Assembly (NCBI RefSeq): GCF_026274175.1
Contig: NZ_JAPHNL010000255.1
Coordinates: forward strand, 1 to 50,148
Length of the DNA stretch: 50,148 bases
Reading direction: 5' to 3'
From: Streptomyces beihaiensis
GTDB lineage: Bacteria; Actinomycetota; Actinomycetes; Streptomycetales; Streptomycetaceae
Shown: in pieces, positions 17,000-27,818 of the stretch
How positions within the stretch are numbered: position 1 is the stretch's first letter
How the letters are laid out: every line of letters begins with the position of its first letter
Position numbers and translations under genes: made by a program
Notes under the pieces: generated by a model
Told to the model about the DNA's origin: nothing
Database searches by the model: none
The model's input: the letters and a program-made list of their open reading frames with translations, nothing else

Positions 17000-19096
17000 C
17001 TACTGCCAGGTGTCGCTCGTCGAGTACGCGGCGTTCGTACCGGTCGTGTAGGACCGGTTGGAACCGGACTCCCACGTCACGTTCCCCGACGCGTCCTTCT
17101 TGATGTACTTGTACTCGAAGGACGTCGACTTCGAAACGATGGCCGTGCCGCCCCAGGAGGGGTACGCGGCCGACGACAGCGCGATCGCGTCGTCGGTGTT
17201 CCAGGAGCCGAGCGAGGGGATCGACCCGACGACGTAGACGTTGGTGCCGTAGGCCGTCGTCGCGTTCACCGTGAACGTGACAGCGGTGGCGTCCGCGTTC
17301 GCCACGTTCCAGGAGTTGTTCACCGTGACGGCCGAAGTGCCCGTGGTGAGCGCCCTGTTGGCATTGGTCTCCCAGGTGACGTTCCCCGACGCGTCCTTCT
17401 TGATGTACTTGTACTCGATGGAGGATGAGGCCGGGACGGCGATGTCCTTCTTCCAGATCGGGTAGTCCGTGGAGGACAGCTTCACGGCGTTCGCCGGGTC
17501 CCACGAGCCGAGCGCGGGCACGGAACCGACGACGTACACATTGGTGCCGGACGTCGTGGAGGCGTACTCGTCGAACGTCGCGGTGACCGTGTCACCGCTC
17601 GTTCCGCCCGAACCGCCGCTGGAGCCACCGCAGCCGACGGTGCAGGTGTAGCCACCGACGTAGAACGCGACCGCGCCCTTCGCCGGCACCGTCAGCTCCG
17701 CCTTCCCGCCGGAGACGGTGACCGAGGTGGCGCCGCCGTCGATGACGTTCTTGTACGTGCCGTCGGGCAGGCCCGTCGTGTACGTGTAGGTGTTCGCGGA
17801 GGACGAGTTGTTGAGCGCGATGAAACCGGTAGTGCCGCGGCTGAAGCCGATCACGTTCGACGCGGGCGACTGCCAGTTGGCGACGTCACCGGAGACCGCG
17901 TTGTGCCAGGCGACCATCCCGGTGAGCGCGGTGTCGCGGTCGTAGCAGTTCCAGGCGCTGCTGGAGCAGTTCGTGTCCGTGACGAACCCGTTGCCGTCGT
18001 TCGGCGGCGCCTGGTCGCTCTGGTCGAACGTCCAGGAGGCGAAGACCGAGGGGCGGCCGTAACCGCGCGCCAGCTGGTAGAGGTTGGCCAGCTTGTAGGC
18101 GTCGCCGTCCTTGTAGCTGAGCGAGTAGCCGTTGCGCTCGGTGTCGTGATTGGTGATCATCGTGTTGGAGTGGGCCTCGTCGGCCAGGCCCCAACTGCTG
18201 CCGAACGTCTTGAGGTTGGCGATGTCGCCGCCGTTGAACTGGTCCTTGAGCTTCGAGGCGTAGGTGAAGTCGATGACGTCACCGGTGCCGTAGTAGTCGC
18301 TCAGGGCGGGCGGTTCGCCCGGGTACACCTCCTGCGTGATGTACGGCTTCTCGCCCGACGTGGTGGTGTGCAGCGCGCCGAACATGGCGGACAGGTCGGC
18401 CGCCTCGATGTGCTTGGCCGCGTCGACGCGGAAGCCGTCGACCCCCATGTCGATCTGCTTGTTGAGGTAGCCCTCGAGGGTGCTGCGGACGTGGGTCTCG
18501 TTGGTGTCCAGGTCCGGCATGCCGAGCAGCTCGCAGTGCTGCACCTCCCACTGGTTGGTCCAGTCGGAGATCGTCTTGGTGCAGTCGTCGCTGTCCGGCG
18601 GGCTGTAGTCCGGGGTCGTGTACTTGTCGGTGATCGTGGTGCCGTCGTACCCCGTGCCGGTCTGCGCGGCGGTGTGGTTGATGACGGCGTCCGTGATGAC
18701 CTTGATGCCCGCCGCGTGGCAGGTGTCGATCATGTTCTTGAAGTCGGTCTCGTTGCCGAACCGGCTGTTGAGCTTGTACGAGTACGGCTGGTAGACGTCC
18801 CACCAGTAGAAGTTCGCCTGCTTGAGCGACTCCTCGGGCGGGGCGACCTGGACGGCGCCGTAGCCCGCCGGGTCGAGGACGTCGGTGCACTCCTTGCCCA
18901 CCGACTTCCAGTTCCACTCCCACAGGTTGGCGATCACGTCGCCGTTCTTGACTCCCGTGTCGGTCGCGGTGGCGGCAGCGGCGGGGGCGGCCGAGGCGGG
19001 CAGGGCCACCAGGCCGCCGAGCGCGAGGGCGCCGACGGCGAAGGCGGCGGCGGTGCGCCGTCTCGGGCGGGGTGGTCGGGCAGGGGAATGACGCAT
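17000..19096 (-). CDS. Secreted alpha-amylase with two CBM20 starch-binding domains
   Basis: A 698-residue exported GH13 alpha-amylase. Signal peptide: basic start (RPRRRT) then an Ala/Leu/Gly core, cleaved near residue 36-41; the Arg pair could allow Tat export. The catalytic domain (about 45-400) has D225 (GFRVDAAKH), E256 (ITQEVYPG) and D318 (ITNHDTERNG). The C domain runs to about 485. A Cys pair and a Ser/Gly linker lead to two CBM20 domains (about 502-598 and 603-698), each with GTNVYVVGS(V/I)P, LGSW and EYKYIKKDASGNVTWE. Most Streptomyces amylases carry one such domain, so the duplication is notable. ATG 19096 has AGGAG 6 bases upstream. It diverges from the pullulanase gene across a MalR-like site. 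Confidence 0.94.
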   Translation of the reverse strand: MRHSPARPPRPRRRTAAAFAVGALALGGLVALPASAAPAAAATATDTGVKNGDVIANLWEWNWKSVGKECTDVLDPAGYGAVQVAPPEESLKQANFYWWDVYQPYSYKLNSRFGNETDFKNMIDTCHAAGIKVITDAVINHTAAQTGTGYDGTTITDKYTTPDYSPPDSDDCTKTISDWTNQWEVQHCELLGMPDLDTNETHVRSTLEGYLNKQIDMGVDGFRVDAAKHIEAADLSAMFGALHTTTSGEKPYITQEVYPGEPPALSDYYGTGDVIDFTYASKLKDQFNGGDIANLKTFGSSWGLADEAHSNTMITNHDTERNGYSLSYKDGDAYKLANLYQLARGYGRPSVFASWTFDQSDQAPPNDGNGFVTDTNCSSSAWNCYDRDTALTGMVAWHNAVSGDVANWQSPASNVIGFSRGTTGFIALNNSSSANTYTYTTGLPDGTYKNVIDGGATSVTVSGGKAELTVPAKGAVAFYVGGYTCTVGCGGSSGGSGGTSGDTVTATFDEYASTTSGTNVYVVGSVPALGSWDPANAVKLSSTDYPIWKKDIAVPASSSIEYKYIKKDASGNVTWETNANRALTTGTSAVTVNNSWNVANADATAVTFTVNATTAYGTNVYVVGSIPSLGSWNTDDAIALSSAAYPSWGGTAIVSKSTSFEYKYIKKDASGNVTWESGSNRSYTTGTNAAYSTSDTWQ
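17079..17118. repeat. 40-bp identical repeat, copy 1 (CBM20 number 2)
   Basis: Identical to 17379-17418, exactly 300 bases away, encoding the shared IKKDASGNVT segment of the two starch-binding domains. Identity at the DNA level inside more diverged flanks points to recent duplication or gene conversion. Confidence 0.85.
17379..17418. repeat. 40-bp identical repeat, copy 2 (CBM20 number 1)
   Basis: Partner of 17079-17118. The 300-base period equals one CBM20 module of 100 codons. Confidence 0.85.
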
Positions 19097-19208
19097 TGCG
19101 GCTCCTGGATGTGGGGTTTCCGGACGGTCGATGACGTCCGGTGCGCGTGTGACGCACCGTGAGCGTGCGCGAGTTGAGAAGGGCACGTCAAGGTACGTGC
19201 TGAAAATT

Positions 19209-19240
19209 CTTGCTATGAGTTTCAGGAGTCTTGCTGCAAG
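19209..19240. promoter_or_regulatory. Candidate MalR operator between amylase and pullulanase genes
   Basis: CTTGCTGCAAG at 19230-19240 is a perfect inverted repeat (CTTGC/GCAAG, one-base centre), with a half site CTTGC at 19209-19213, 21 bases (two turns) away. It joins the CTTGCAG units found at malR-malE. The 239-base spacer (19097-19335) also holds an A/T-rich patch at 19200-19225; no gene is seen in it. Shared control with malE is inferred. Confidence 0.65.
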
Positions 19241-19335
19241 GTTACGGCGAGCGGTACGGTCGCGCGGCGGACCGGAGCCGCTCGGCCCGGTTGTGCAGTC
19301 ACCCAAGGACCTTCAGGCCGCGAGGAGTTCACACA

Positions 19336-22035
<2,700 letters not shown>

Positions 22036-22148
22036 GCCGGCGCGCCTGACGCATGACGGCCCACCGGGCGGGGGAGACGCAGGGCACCACACACCAGGAG
22101 CCCCCCGTCTCTCCCGCCCTCCGGGCCGAACCGATCAGGAGCCGCCCC

Positions 22149-23114
22149 ATGACCGACCAGCAGGCCCCCACGACGAGCGCGCTGACCACGGGTGACGGCG
22201 CGGCCGTCGCCACGTACACCTGGCTGCCCGCCGACGCCGGCCCGCGCGCGTTCGTGCAGATCGCGCACGGCGCCGCCGAGCACGCACTGCGCTACGACCG
22301 GTTCGCCCGCCATCTGACCGCACACGGCTACGGAGTCATCGCCTCCGACCACCGTGGGCACGGGGCCACCGCCGCCTCCACCGGTGGCTACGGCGTCACG
22401 GACGACGCGGAGCCCGGCACCACCGACGCGTGGCTCGCCATCGTCGACGACCTCAAGGCCATCGGCGACCGGGCGCGCGCCCTCCACCCGCACACCCCGT
22501 TCGTGCTGCTGGGCCACAGCCTCGGCTCGATGCTCGCCCGCGACTACGCGCAGCGGTACGCGGACGATCTGACCGGGCTGATCCTCTCCGGCACGTTCCG
22601 CTCGCTGCCGGGCGCCGACATCGAGGGCGCCGTCACGGACCTGGAGGCACAGATCGCGCGCGGCGGCCGGGCGGCGATCTCGTCCTACGTCCCCGGCCTC
22701 TTCGCCTCCTTCAACGACCCGTACAACGCGCCGGACGAGCACCGCACCGGCTTCGAGTGGCTCTCGCGCGACCCGGCGGAGGTCGACGCGTACGTGGCCG
22801 ACGAGCGCTGCGGTTTCGCCTTCTCGGCGGGGCTCGCGCTGGACTGGGTGCGAGCGGTTCGCCGGATCAACGCCCCGGCGAACCTGGCCCGCATCCCGGC
22901 CGACCTGCCCGTCCACATCGCCGTCGGCACCGAGGACCCCTGCAACCAGCGGATGACGCTCGTCCACGAACTCCTGGAGGACCTGCGCTACGTCGGCGTC
23001 ACCGATCTGACCTGGAAGGGCTATGAGGGCGCGCGCCACGAGATCCTCAACGAGACCAACCGCGCCGAGGTCCAGGCCGACCTCACGGCGTGGCTGGACA
23101 AGCGCGTGCCGTAA
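22149..23114 (+). CDS. Alpha/beta hydrolase, monoacylglycerol-lipase-like
   Basis: A 321-residue serine hydrolase with no signal peptide. The oxyanion region is FVQIAHGAAEHALRYDRFA, the nucleophile S124 is in GHSLGS, the acid is D263 (VGTEDP) and the base H297 (GARHEILNE), the classical order for the lysophospholipase/monoacylglycerol lipase group. The ATG at 22149 has AGGAG 8 bases upstream; the upstream in-frame ATG at 22053 lacks one. The substrate is not known. Confidence 0.9.
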   Translation: MTDQQAPTTSALTTGDGAAVATYTWLPADAGPRAFVQIAHGAAEHALRYDRFARHLTAHGYGVIASDHRGHGATAASTGGYGVTDDAEPGTTDAWLAIVDDLKAIGDRARALHPHTPFVLLGHSLGSMLARDYAQRYADDLTGLILSGTFRSLPGADIEGAVTDLEAQIARGGRAAISSYVPGLFASFNDPYNAPDEHRTGFEWLSRDPAEVDAYVADERCGFAFSAGLALDWVRAVRRINAPANLARIPADLPVHIAVGTEDPCNQRMTLVHELLEDLRYVGVTDLTWKGYEGARHEILNETNRAEVQADLTAWLDKRVP

Positions 23115-23170
23115 GGGCTGACGGGGCCCCGAGCGGTGCTGTCCCCCGTCTCGATGTCAGTGCCCTCGGC

Positions 23171-23176
23171 TAGGTT
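23171..23176 (+). promoter_or_regulatory. Possible -10 element of a leaderless gene
   Basis: TAGGTT ends six bases before the ATG at 23183, and no ribosome site lies between. This spacing is typical of leaderless transcripts in actinobacteria. No clear -35 is seen. Confidence 0.4.
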
Positions 23177-23182
23177 CCTGCC

Positions 23183-23542
23183 ATGCCCGACGCCGAGGAT
23201 GTACGCACCATCGCTCTGTCCCTGCCGGACACGACGGAGAAGATCGCCTGGAGCATGCCCACGTTCCGGGTGGCGGGAAAGATGTTCGCCACCCTGCCCG
23301 AGGACGAGACGTCCATCGCGGTGCGCTGCCCGAAGGACGAGCGCGACGAACTGGTCCTGGCCGAGCCGGACAAGTTCTGGATCGCCGGCCACGAGGCGAC
23401 CTTCGCCTGGGTCCGTGTCCGGCTCGCCGCGCTGGAGGACGCGGCGGAACTGCGCGACATCCTCGCCGACTCCTGGCGCCAGGCCGCCCCGCCCCGGTTG
23501 CTGGAGGCCCACCCGAAGCTGGGCCTCCCGACGGGGGACTGA
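23183..23542 (+). CDS. MmcQ/YjbR family small protein
   Basis: A 119-residue protein of the MmcQ/YjbR fold (double-wing DNA-binding-like). Family marks: an acidic start with LSLPDTTEKIAW, then FRVAGKMFATLPEDETSIAVRCP, WIAGHEATFAWVRV and a C-terminal helix with DSWRQAAPPRLL. Members are common and their role is unclear; some bind DNA or act as minor regulators. It stands alone; its 3' end runs into a tandem repeat array. Confidence 0.85.
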   Translation: MPDAEDVRTIALSLPDTTEKIAWSMPTFRVAGKMFATLPEDETSIAVRCPKDERDELVLAEPDKFWIAGHEATFAWVRVRLAALEDAAELRDILADSWRQAAPPRLLEAHPKLGLPTGD

Positions 23543-23544
23543 CA

Positions 23545-23627
23545 GGGAGCTTCAAGGGCTGGGAGCCTCAGGAGCTGGGGAGCTTCCGGAGTCGGGGAGC
23601 TTCCGGAGTCCGGGAGCCTCAAGAGCT
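23545..23627. repeat. Five-copy 16-17 bp tandem repeat
   Basis: Head-to-tail copies start at 23545, 23561, 23577, 23594 and 23612, with core GGGAGCYTC. The third and fourth are identical 17-mers. The array begins 3 bases after the MmcQ stop, and the last copy covers the stop codon of the transketolase subunit, whose final residues (FLSS) are therefore encoded by repeat DNA. Confidence 0.88.
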
Positions 23628-24521
23628 GAGGAAGCCCGCGATCCGCTCCCTGAGCGAGGCGGCGTCGAGCCCCTGAGCGGCGATGTGCTCCTCGGCCCGC
23701 CCGTAGCGGCGCAGCTCACGGCGGCCCACGCCCAGGCCGAGCACGCGGTGCGGCAGATCCGCGAGGGCGTCGTTGGCGGCGGCGGTGGAGGTCCCCGCGA
23801 GATACGGCTCGACGATCACGACGTCGGCGGCGTCGGCCACGCCCGCCGCCCGGCGCAGCGCGCCCGCGTCGAAGGGCCGCACCGTGGCCGCGTACAGGAC
23901 GGTCACGTCGAGCCCCTCGGTGGCCGCGAGCACATTGTCGAGCATCGGGCCGACCGCGACGACGACGCCCCGGCGCCCGTCCCGCACGACCGTGAACCGC
24001 TCCCCGTCCACGGCCAGCGCCTCCTGGTTGGCCTGCGCGGACAGCCGTACGTACACGCGCTCGTCGCCCGCCGCGACGGCGTGCCGCAGGAGCGTCTCGG
24101 CCTCGTCCGGGTGTCCGGGCACGTGCACGCGCCAGCCCTCCAGCGTGTCCATCAGCGCCACGTCACCCGGCGCCATGTGCGTGTAGCCGCCCGATGCCAC
24201 GTCGTACGAGGCCCCGGCGCTGACCAGCACCCCACCGACGCCTTGGTGCCCGAAGTCCAGCTTGACCTGCTCGAACGGCCGCTCCACGAGGAAGCTGGCG
24301 AAGGTGTGCATGACGGGCCGCATACCGCTGAGCGCGAGCCCTGCCCCGGCACCGACGAGCAGCTGCTCACGGATCCCGACGTTGATCACCCGGTCGGGGT
24401 GGCGCCGCGCGGCGGCCGCGAACGGGGCGAGCCCGATCTCGGCGAGGACGACGGCGACACGCGGGTCCTCGTCGAGCAGCCGGGTGAGGACAGGGGCGAA
24501 TCGGTCACGCATGGTGTCCAT
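23619..24521 (-). CDS. Transketolase, C-terminal subunit
   Basis: A 300-residue protein equal to the Pyr plus C-terminal domains of a transketolase. The Pyr domain shows VAVVLAEIGL, then the conserved GIREQLLVGAGAGLALSG (its Glu activates thiamine diphosphate) and FASFLVERPFEQVK. The C domain includes VVVAVGPMLDNVLAA. It needs the N-terminal subunit encoded 73 bases upstream; together they transfer two-carbon units. The start at 24521 is 10 bases after a GGAAGGGAA stretch. Split transketolases are common in bacteria, often in special sugar or secondary pathways, so this pair need not be the housekeeping enzyme. Confidence 0.9.
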   Translation of the reverse strand: MDTMRDRFAPVLTRLLDEDPRVAVVLAEIGLAPFAAAARRHPDRVINVGIREQLLVGAGAGLALSGMRPVMHTFASFLVERPFEQVKLDFGHQGVGGVLVSAGASYDVASGGYTHMAPGDVALMDTLEGWRVHVPGHPDEAETLLRHAVAAGDERVYVRLSAQANQEALAVDGERFTVVRDGRRGVVVAVGPMLDNVLAATEGLDVTVLYAATVRPFDAGALRRAAGVADAADVVIVEPYLAGTSTAAANDALADLPHRVLGLGVGRRELRRYGRAEEHIAAQGLDAASLRERIAGFLSS

Positions 24522-24594
24522 GGGGAGGTTCCCTTCCGGGGATGCGAAGGCTGCTGGGACGAACGTCGATCGGTGCCGGTCGGATGCCGACGGC

Positions 24595-25299
24595 TCACGC
24601 GAACTTCGGCTCGACGCGGGCGACGACCACGTGCGGCCGCCCCGGGTGCGGGGCGCAGAACGCCTCGTACAGGGCGCAGTGGTCACGCCCGTCGACGGTG
24701 AGCGTCGACCACCCGGCCGCCTCGAACCGGGCCGCGATGCCCCCGGCCCGGCCGTAGGTGGCGGAGACGTTGTCCACCACGACCGTGTGCAGCCGCTCCA
24801 GCCCGAACGCCCCGGCGAACGCGATGGCCTCGTGGTTGCTGCCCTCGTCCAGCTCGGCGTCGCCGACGAGTGTCCAGACGGCCGGCTCGTCGAGTCCCTG
24901 CGCCCGCAGGCCGAGCGCCGTGCCGACCGCGATCGGCAGACCGTGCCCGAGCGACCCGCTGCCGATTTCGACCCCCGGCACGAGCGTACGGTCCGGATGG
25001 TGCCCGAGCGGCGAGTCGAACCCCCCGAACCCGTCCAGCCACTCCACCGGTACGAACCCCTTCGCGGCCAGCACGGCGTAGTACGCCATGGGCCCGTGTC
25101 CCTTGGAGAGCAGGAACCGGTCACGTCCGGGGCTGTCGGCCGTCTCCGGGGTGACCCCGAGCACCCGGTCGTAGAGCACCCAGACCACGTCGAGAGTCGA
25201 GGTGGCGGCGGGCCCGTGCTTCTCGTCACCGGTCATCACGCTCATCAGGCGCGGCAGGTCGGCGTACCCGTATGTCTGTCGTTGCGCTGTCGTCGTCAT
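24595..25299 (-). CDS. Transketolase, N-terminal (thiamine diphosphate) subunit
   Basis: A 234-residue protein covering the PP domain. The family motif LSKGHGP is at 64-70, and the thiamine diphosphate/Mg motif runs from G146-D147 (GDAELDEGSNHEA) to N177 (VVDN). The ATG at 25299 has no ribosome site; the predicted -10 element ends only 7 bases before it, so the message is probably leaderless. It is the first of two genes; the promoter overlaps a SoxR-like palindrome, suggesting oxidative or small-molecule control through a MerR-family activator that is not in this window. Confidence 0.9.
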   Translation of the reverse strand: MTTTAQRQTYGYADLPRLMSVMTGDEKHGPAATSTLDVVWVLYDRVLGVTPETADSPGRDRFLLSKGHGPMAYYAVLAAKGFVPVEWLDGFGGFDSPLGHHPDRTLVPGVEIGSGSLGHGLPIAVGTALGLRAQGLDEPAVWTLVGDAELDEGSNHEAIAFAGAFGLERLHTVVVDNVSATYGRAGGIAARFEAAGWSTLTVDGRDHCALYEAFCAPHPGRPHVVVARVEPKFA

Positions 25300-25306
25300 A
25301 CGAAGG

Positions 25307-25337
25307 AGAGTGCGACCTCGACCTTGGTTGAGGTCAA
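25307..25337 (-). promoter_or_regulatory. SoxR/MerR-type promoter of the transketolase pair
   Basis: Read on the minus strand: -35 TTGACC (25332-25337), a 19-base spacer, -10 CACTCT (25307-25312), then 7 bases to the ATG. The spacer is filled by a palindrome at 25314-25335 with arms GACCTCAACC and GGTCGAGGTC (one mismatch, 2-base centre). A 19-base spacer with a central palindrome is the mark of MerR-family activation. Confidence 0.7.
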
Positions 25338-25459
25338 GGCTGCCGAGGAGGGCGGGGCGCGGGAAGGAGCGCGGGAAAGGGATGCACGACCACCGCCCCG
25401 AGTGCGGTATGGTTTCTGTGCGCGTTCGGCCGGGGGTGAATCCCCAGGTCAACGGGTAC

Positions 25460-25533
<74 letters not shown>

Positions 25534-25541
25534 CGGTGTTC

Positions 25542-25577
25542 ACCAGCGGGTCTGTCGACAAGGGCAGGCCCGCTGGT
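25542..25577 (+). terminator. Terminator after tRNA-Pro copy 1
   Basis: Hairpin arms ACCAGCGGG and CCCGCTGGT, 9 bp, with a partly paired loop (CTG/CAG), starting 9 bases after the tRNA. Confidence 0.7.
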
Positions 25578-25686
25578 TGCGTTCTGCCGTCGCGGTGCTG
25601 GAGGGACCTCGGCTTGGGGTGGACGCCGTACGGGCGCGAACGTGCCCGCGCCCCAACTCCGTGCTGGGCGACCGCTTACCGGTCGG

Positions 25687-26145
25687 GCCGCGGTGTGCCG
25701 CCTCCTCGCGCAGGGTGCGGATGCGGCGCTCGGTGTGGGTCAGGGAGGGCAGGCCCGCGATGTGCGCGATGCGGCGGTGGCCGAGCGTGTGCAGACGGTC
25801 GACGACCGAGGCCATCGAGCCCCGGCCGTCCGCTCGCGGCTGGGACAGGACCGAATGCTCGGAGCCGTCCGCGAGTCCGCCGATCACCACACCCGGCAGG
25901 GCCGGTCCGTCGAGCACGGCGGGGCGCGGGGCGCCGACGCGCGCACCACGACCAGGACGCCGTCGACGCGCCGCTCGGCCCACCATCGGCGATAGAGGGC
26001 GCGTTCGTCCGACACGTCGTCCACGCCCCGGAAGGGCAGGCCCGGGTGCCGCTCCGAGAGCACCTCTTGGACGCCCGCGATCAGCCGGAGGAAGAACGGG
26101 TCGGCGCCGAGTGAGTCGGCAGGTCTCAAGCTCGCCCGCGCCAGG
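25687..26145 (-). pseudogene. LacI-family regulator remnant, frameshifted
   Basis: Two frames together give a LacI effector domain. From 26145 to about 25926 one frame reads LGADPFFLRLIAGVQEVLSE and then ALYRRWWAERRVDGVLVV. From about 25923 to 25687 another reads PGVVIGGLADGSEHS and DRLHTLGHRRIAHIAG. These are consecutive parts of the sugar-binding domain, so a frameshift lies near 25925. No helix-turn-helix precedes it and the C-terminal third is missing, so the gene is dead at both ends. Confidence 0.75.
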
Positions 26146-26487
26146 CCCGCGGCAGCTCCGCCGACCGGGCTGTGTGACGGCTCCCGCTGCCCGCAGGCCA
26201 CGCACCACGTCGTTCACCGTTCCGTCTGGCAGGCCGCGGCCGACGACGGCGTCGTCCTGCTGACCAGCCCTCGCATCTCACCGGCGGAGAAGGTCCGGCT
26301 GCGAGCCGAGCGCGAGCGGTCCGTGCGGGTTCTCGAAGAGATCGACACGGCAGCCGGAAAGGCCGGATGGCATGGCACTGAGCCACCGACAGCGCGGCCG
26401 GATCCAGTGGCGCATCCGCTCGGCCATCGACCGCCCGCTCGCCGGACGCATCCCGCTGGGCGGCACCCGCGACATCAAGACGCTCGC
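26146..26487. other. Decayed spacer, no recognisable gene
   Basis: About 340 bases between two pseudogenes. On the plus strand frame 1 gives a short coding-like stretch from about 26210 to 26370 (DDGVVLLTSPRISPAEKVRL, continuing into an Arg/Glu-rich helix) that I cannot assign. No start with a ribosome site is seen. It may be a further gene fragment. Confidence 0.4.
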
Positions 26488-27116
26488 CCGTTCCACCGTG
26501 CCCCGCACACCAACACCTCCTGGGGCGCCGCCAAGTCCGAGGCATGCAACCATCGCTTCGTCCACGTCGGTGAGCCCGACTGGGGTGTGGCGCTGGTCAA
26601 CGACTCGACGTACGGGCACGACGTCACACGGACCGTGCGCGCGGAGGACCGCGGCACGACGACGACCGTGCGGGCCTCGCTGCTGCGCGCGCCGCGCTTC
26701 CCGGACCCGGAGGCGGACCAGGGCGTGCACCGGTTCCGGCACGCGCTCGTGCCGGGAGCGGGCGTCGGCGAGGCGGCGCGCGAGGGGTACGCCGTGAACC
26801 TGCCGGAGCGGCGGGTCGCCGGCGGCGGGGGACCCGCGCGGCCCCTGGTCGACGTGGATCGGGACGCGGTCGTCGTCAGCGCCGTGAAGCCGGCCGACGA
26901 CGGCAGCGGCGACGTCGTCGAACGGCTCCACGAGTCCACCGGCGCGCGGGCCCGCGCGCGGCTCACCCTCGGCTTCGACGCGACGGAGGTGGACCGCACC
27001 GATCTCCTGGACCGCCCTTGCCCGACGAGGCGCGCCCCGAGCTGGTCGGGAACGTCCTGGCGCCGGCGCTGCGGCCCTTCGAGATGGTGACTCTATGCTT
27101 CTCGCGATTTGCCTAA
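26488..27116 (+). pseudogene. Alpha-mannosidase (GH38) C-terminal remnant
   Basis: The reading frame gives HTNTSWGAAKSEACNHRF, VGEPDWGVALVNDSTYGHDV, then LLRAPRFPDPEADQGVHRF and VSAVKPADDGSGDVVERL, the beta-domain order of bacterial GH38 alpha-mannosidases. Near 27017 the frame must shift by one base to continue with LPDEARPELVG and LRPFEMVTL before a stop at 27114-27116. The N-terminal ~750 residues, including the catalytic domain, are absent. It lies next to a LacI remnant, so an old mannoside-use operon probably stood here. The end overlaps the promoter of the TetR gene. Confidence 0.82.
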
Positions 27117-27138
27117 GACCTTTAGGTTGCTGCATAAT
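27109..27138 (+). promoter_or_regulatory. Promoter of the TetR gene with inverted repeat
   Basis: -35 TTGCCT (27109-27114), 18-base spacer, -10 CATAAT (27133-27138), in a locally A/T-rich stretch. The inverted repeat CCTAA-N5-TTAGG (27112-27126) lies between them, a fitting place for self-repression by the TetR product. Confidence 0.65.
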
Positions 27139-27164
27139 CATCATGGCTAAGAGGGAGGAAGGTC

Positions 27165-27761
27165 ATGGTGAGAGGCGAACGGGTGGGGCTGAGCGCGCAG
27201 CGGCTGGCGCGCGCGGGCGCCGAACTGGCCGACGAGGTCGGATTCGAGCGGGTGACCGTCTCGGCGCTGGCCCGGCGCTTCGACGTGAAGGTCGCGAGCC
27301 TCTACTCACACGTCAAGAGCTCCCACGACCTCAAGACGCGCATCGCCCTGCTGGCCCTGGAGGAGATGGCCGACCGGGCCGCCGAGGCCCTGGCGGGCCG
27401 AGCCGGCAAGGACGCCCTTTTCGCCCTCGCCGACGTCTACCGCGACTACGCCCGTGAGCACCCCGGCCGCTACGCCGCCGCCCGGTACCGGCTCGACCCG
27501 GACGCGGCGGCGGCGAGCGCCGGGGCGCGGCACGCACAGCTGTCCCGGGCGGTGCTGCGCGGCTACGACCTGGCCGAACCCGAGCAGACGCACGCGGTGC
27601 GGTTGCTCGGCAGCGTCTTCCACGGCTATGTGAGCCTCGAGGCGGCCGGCGGATTCAGCCACAGCGCGCCCTCCTCGGACGAGAGCTGGACGTGGTCCCT
27701 GGACGCTCTCGACGCCCTGTTGCGGAACCGGACGACTCCGGCCGCGCAGTCCACCACTTGA
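27165..27761 (+). CDS. TetR-family regulator
   Basis: A 198-residue repressor. The N-terminal helix-turn-helix is at about residues 12-55 (AGAELADEVGFERVTVSALARRF, then VASLYSHVKSSHDLKTRI), and a TetR_C-type ligand domain follows (YRDYAREHPGRYAAARY). The ATG at 27165 has GGGAGGAAGG 3-12 bases upstream. It is followed by an SGNH esterase gene after 57 bases on the same strand, so both are probably co-transcribed and the esterase is the likely target. The ligand is unknown. Confidence 0.92.
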   Translation: MVRGERVGLSAQRLARAGAELADEVGFERVTVSALARRFDVKVASLYSHVKSSHDLKTRIALLALEEMADRAAEALAGRAGKDALFALADVYRDYAREHPGRYAAARYRLDPDAAAASAGARHAQLSRAVLRGYDLAEPEQTHAVRLLGSVFHGYVSLEAAGGFSHSAPSSDESWTWSLDALDALLRNRTTPAAQSTT

Positions 27762-27818
27762 TCAACATGTTCAACGCAACCTGATGGACATGCCCGACAC
27801 AGCGAGGCCACGAACACC

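Noticed and set aside
23545-23627. CRISPR array
   Set aside because: Units are contiguous 16-17-mers with no spacers between them, and no cas gene is near.
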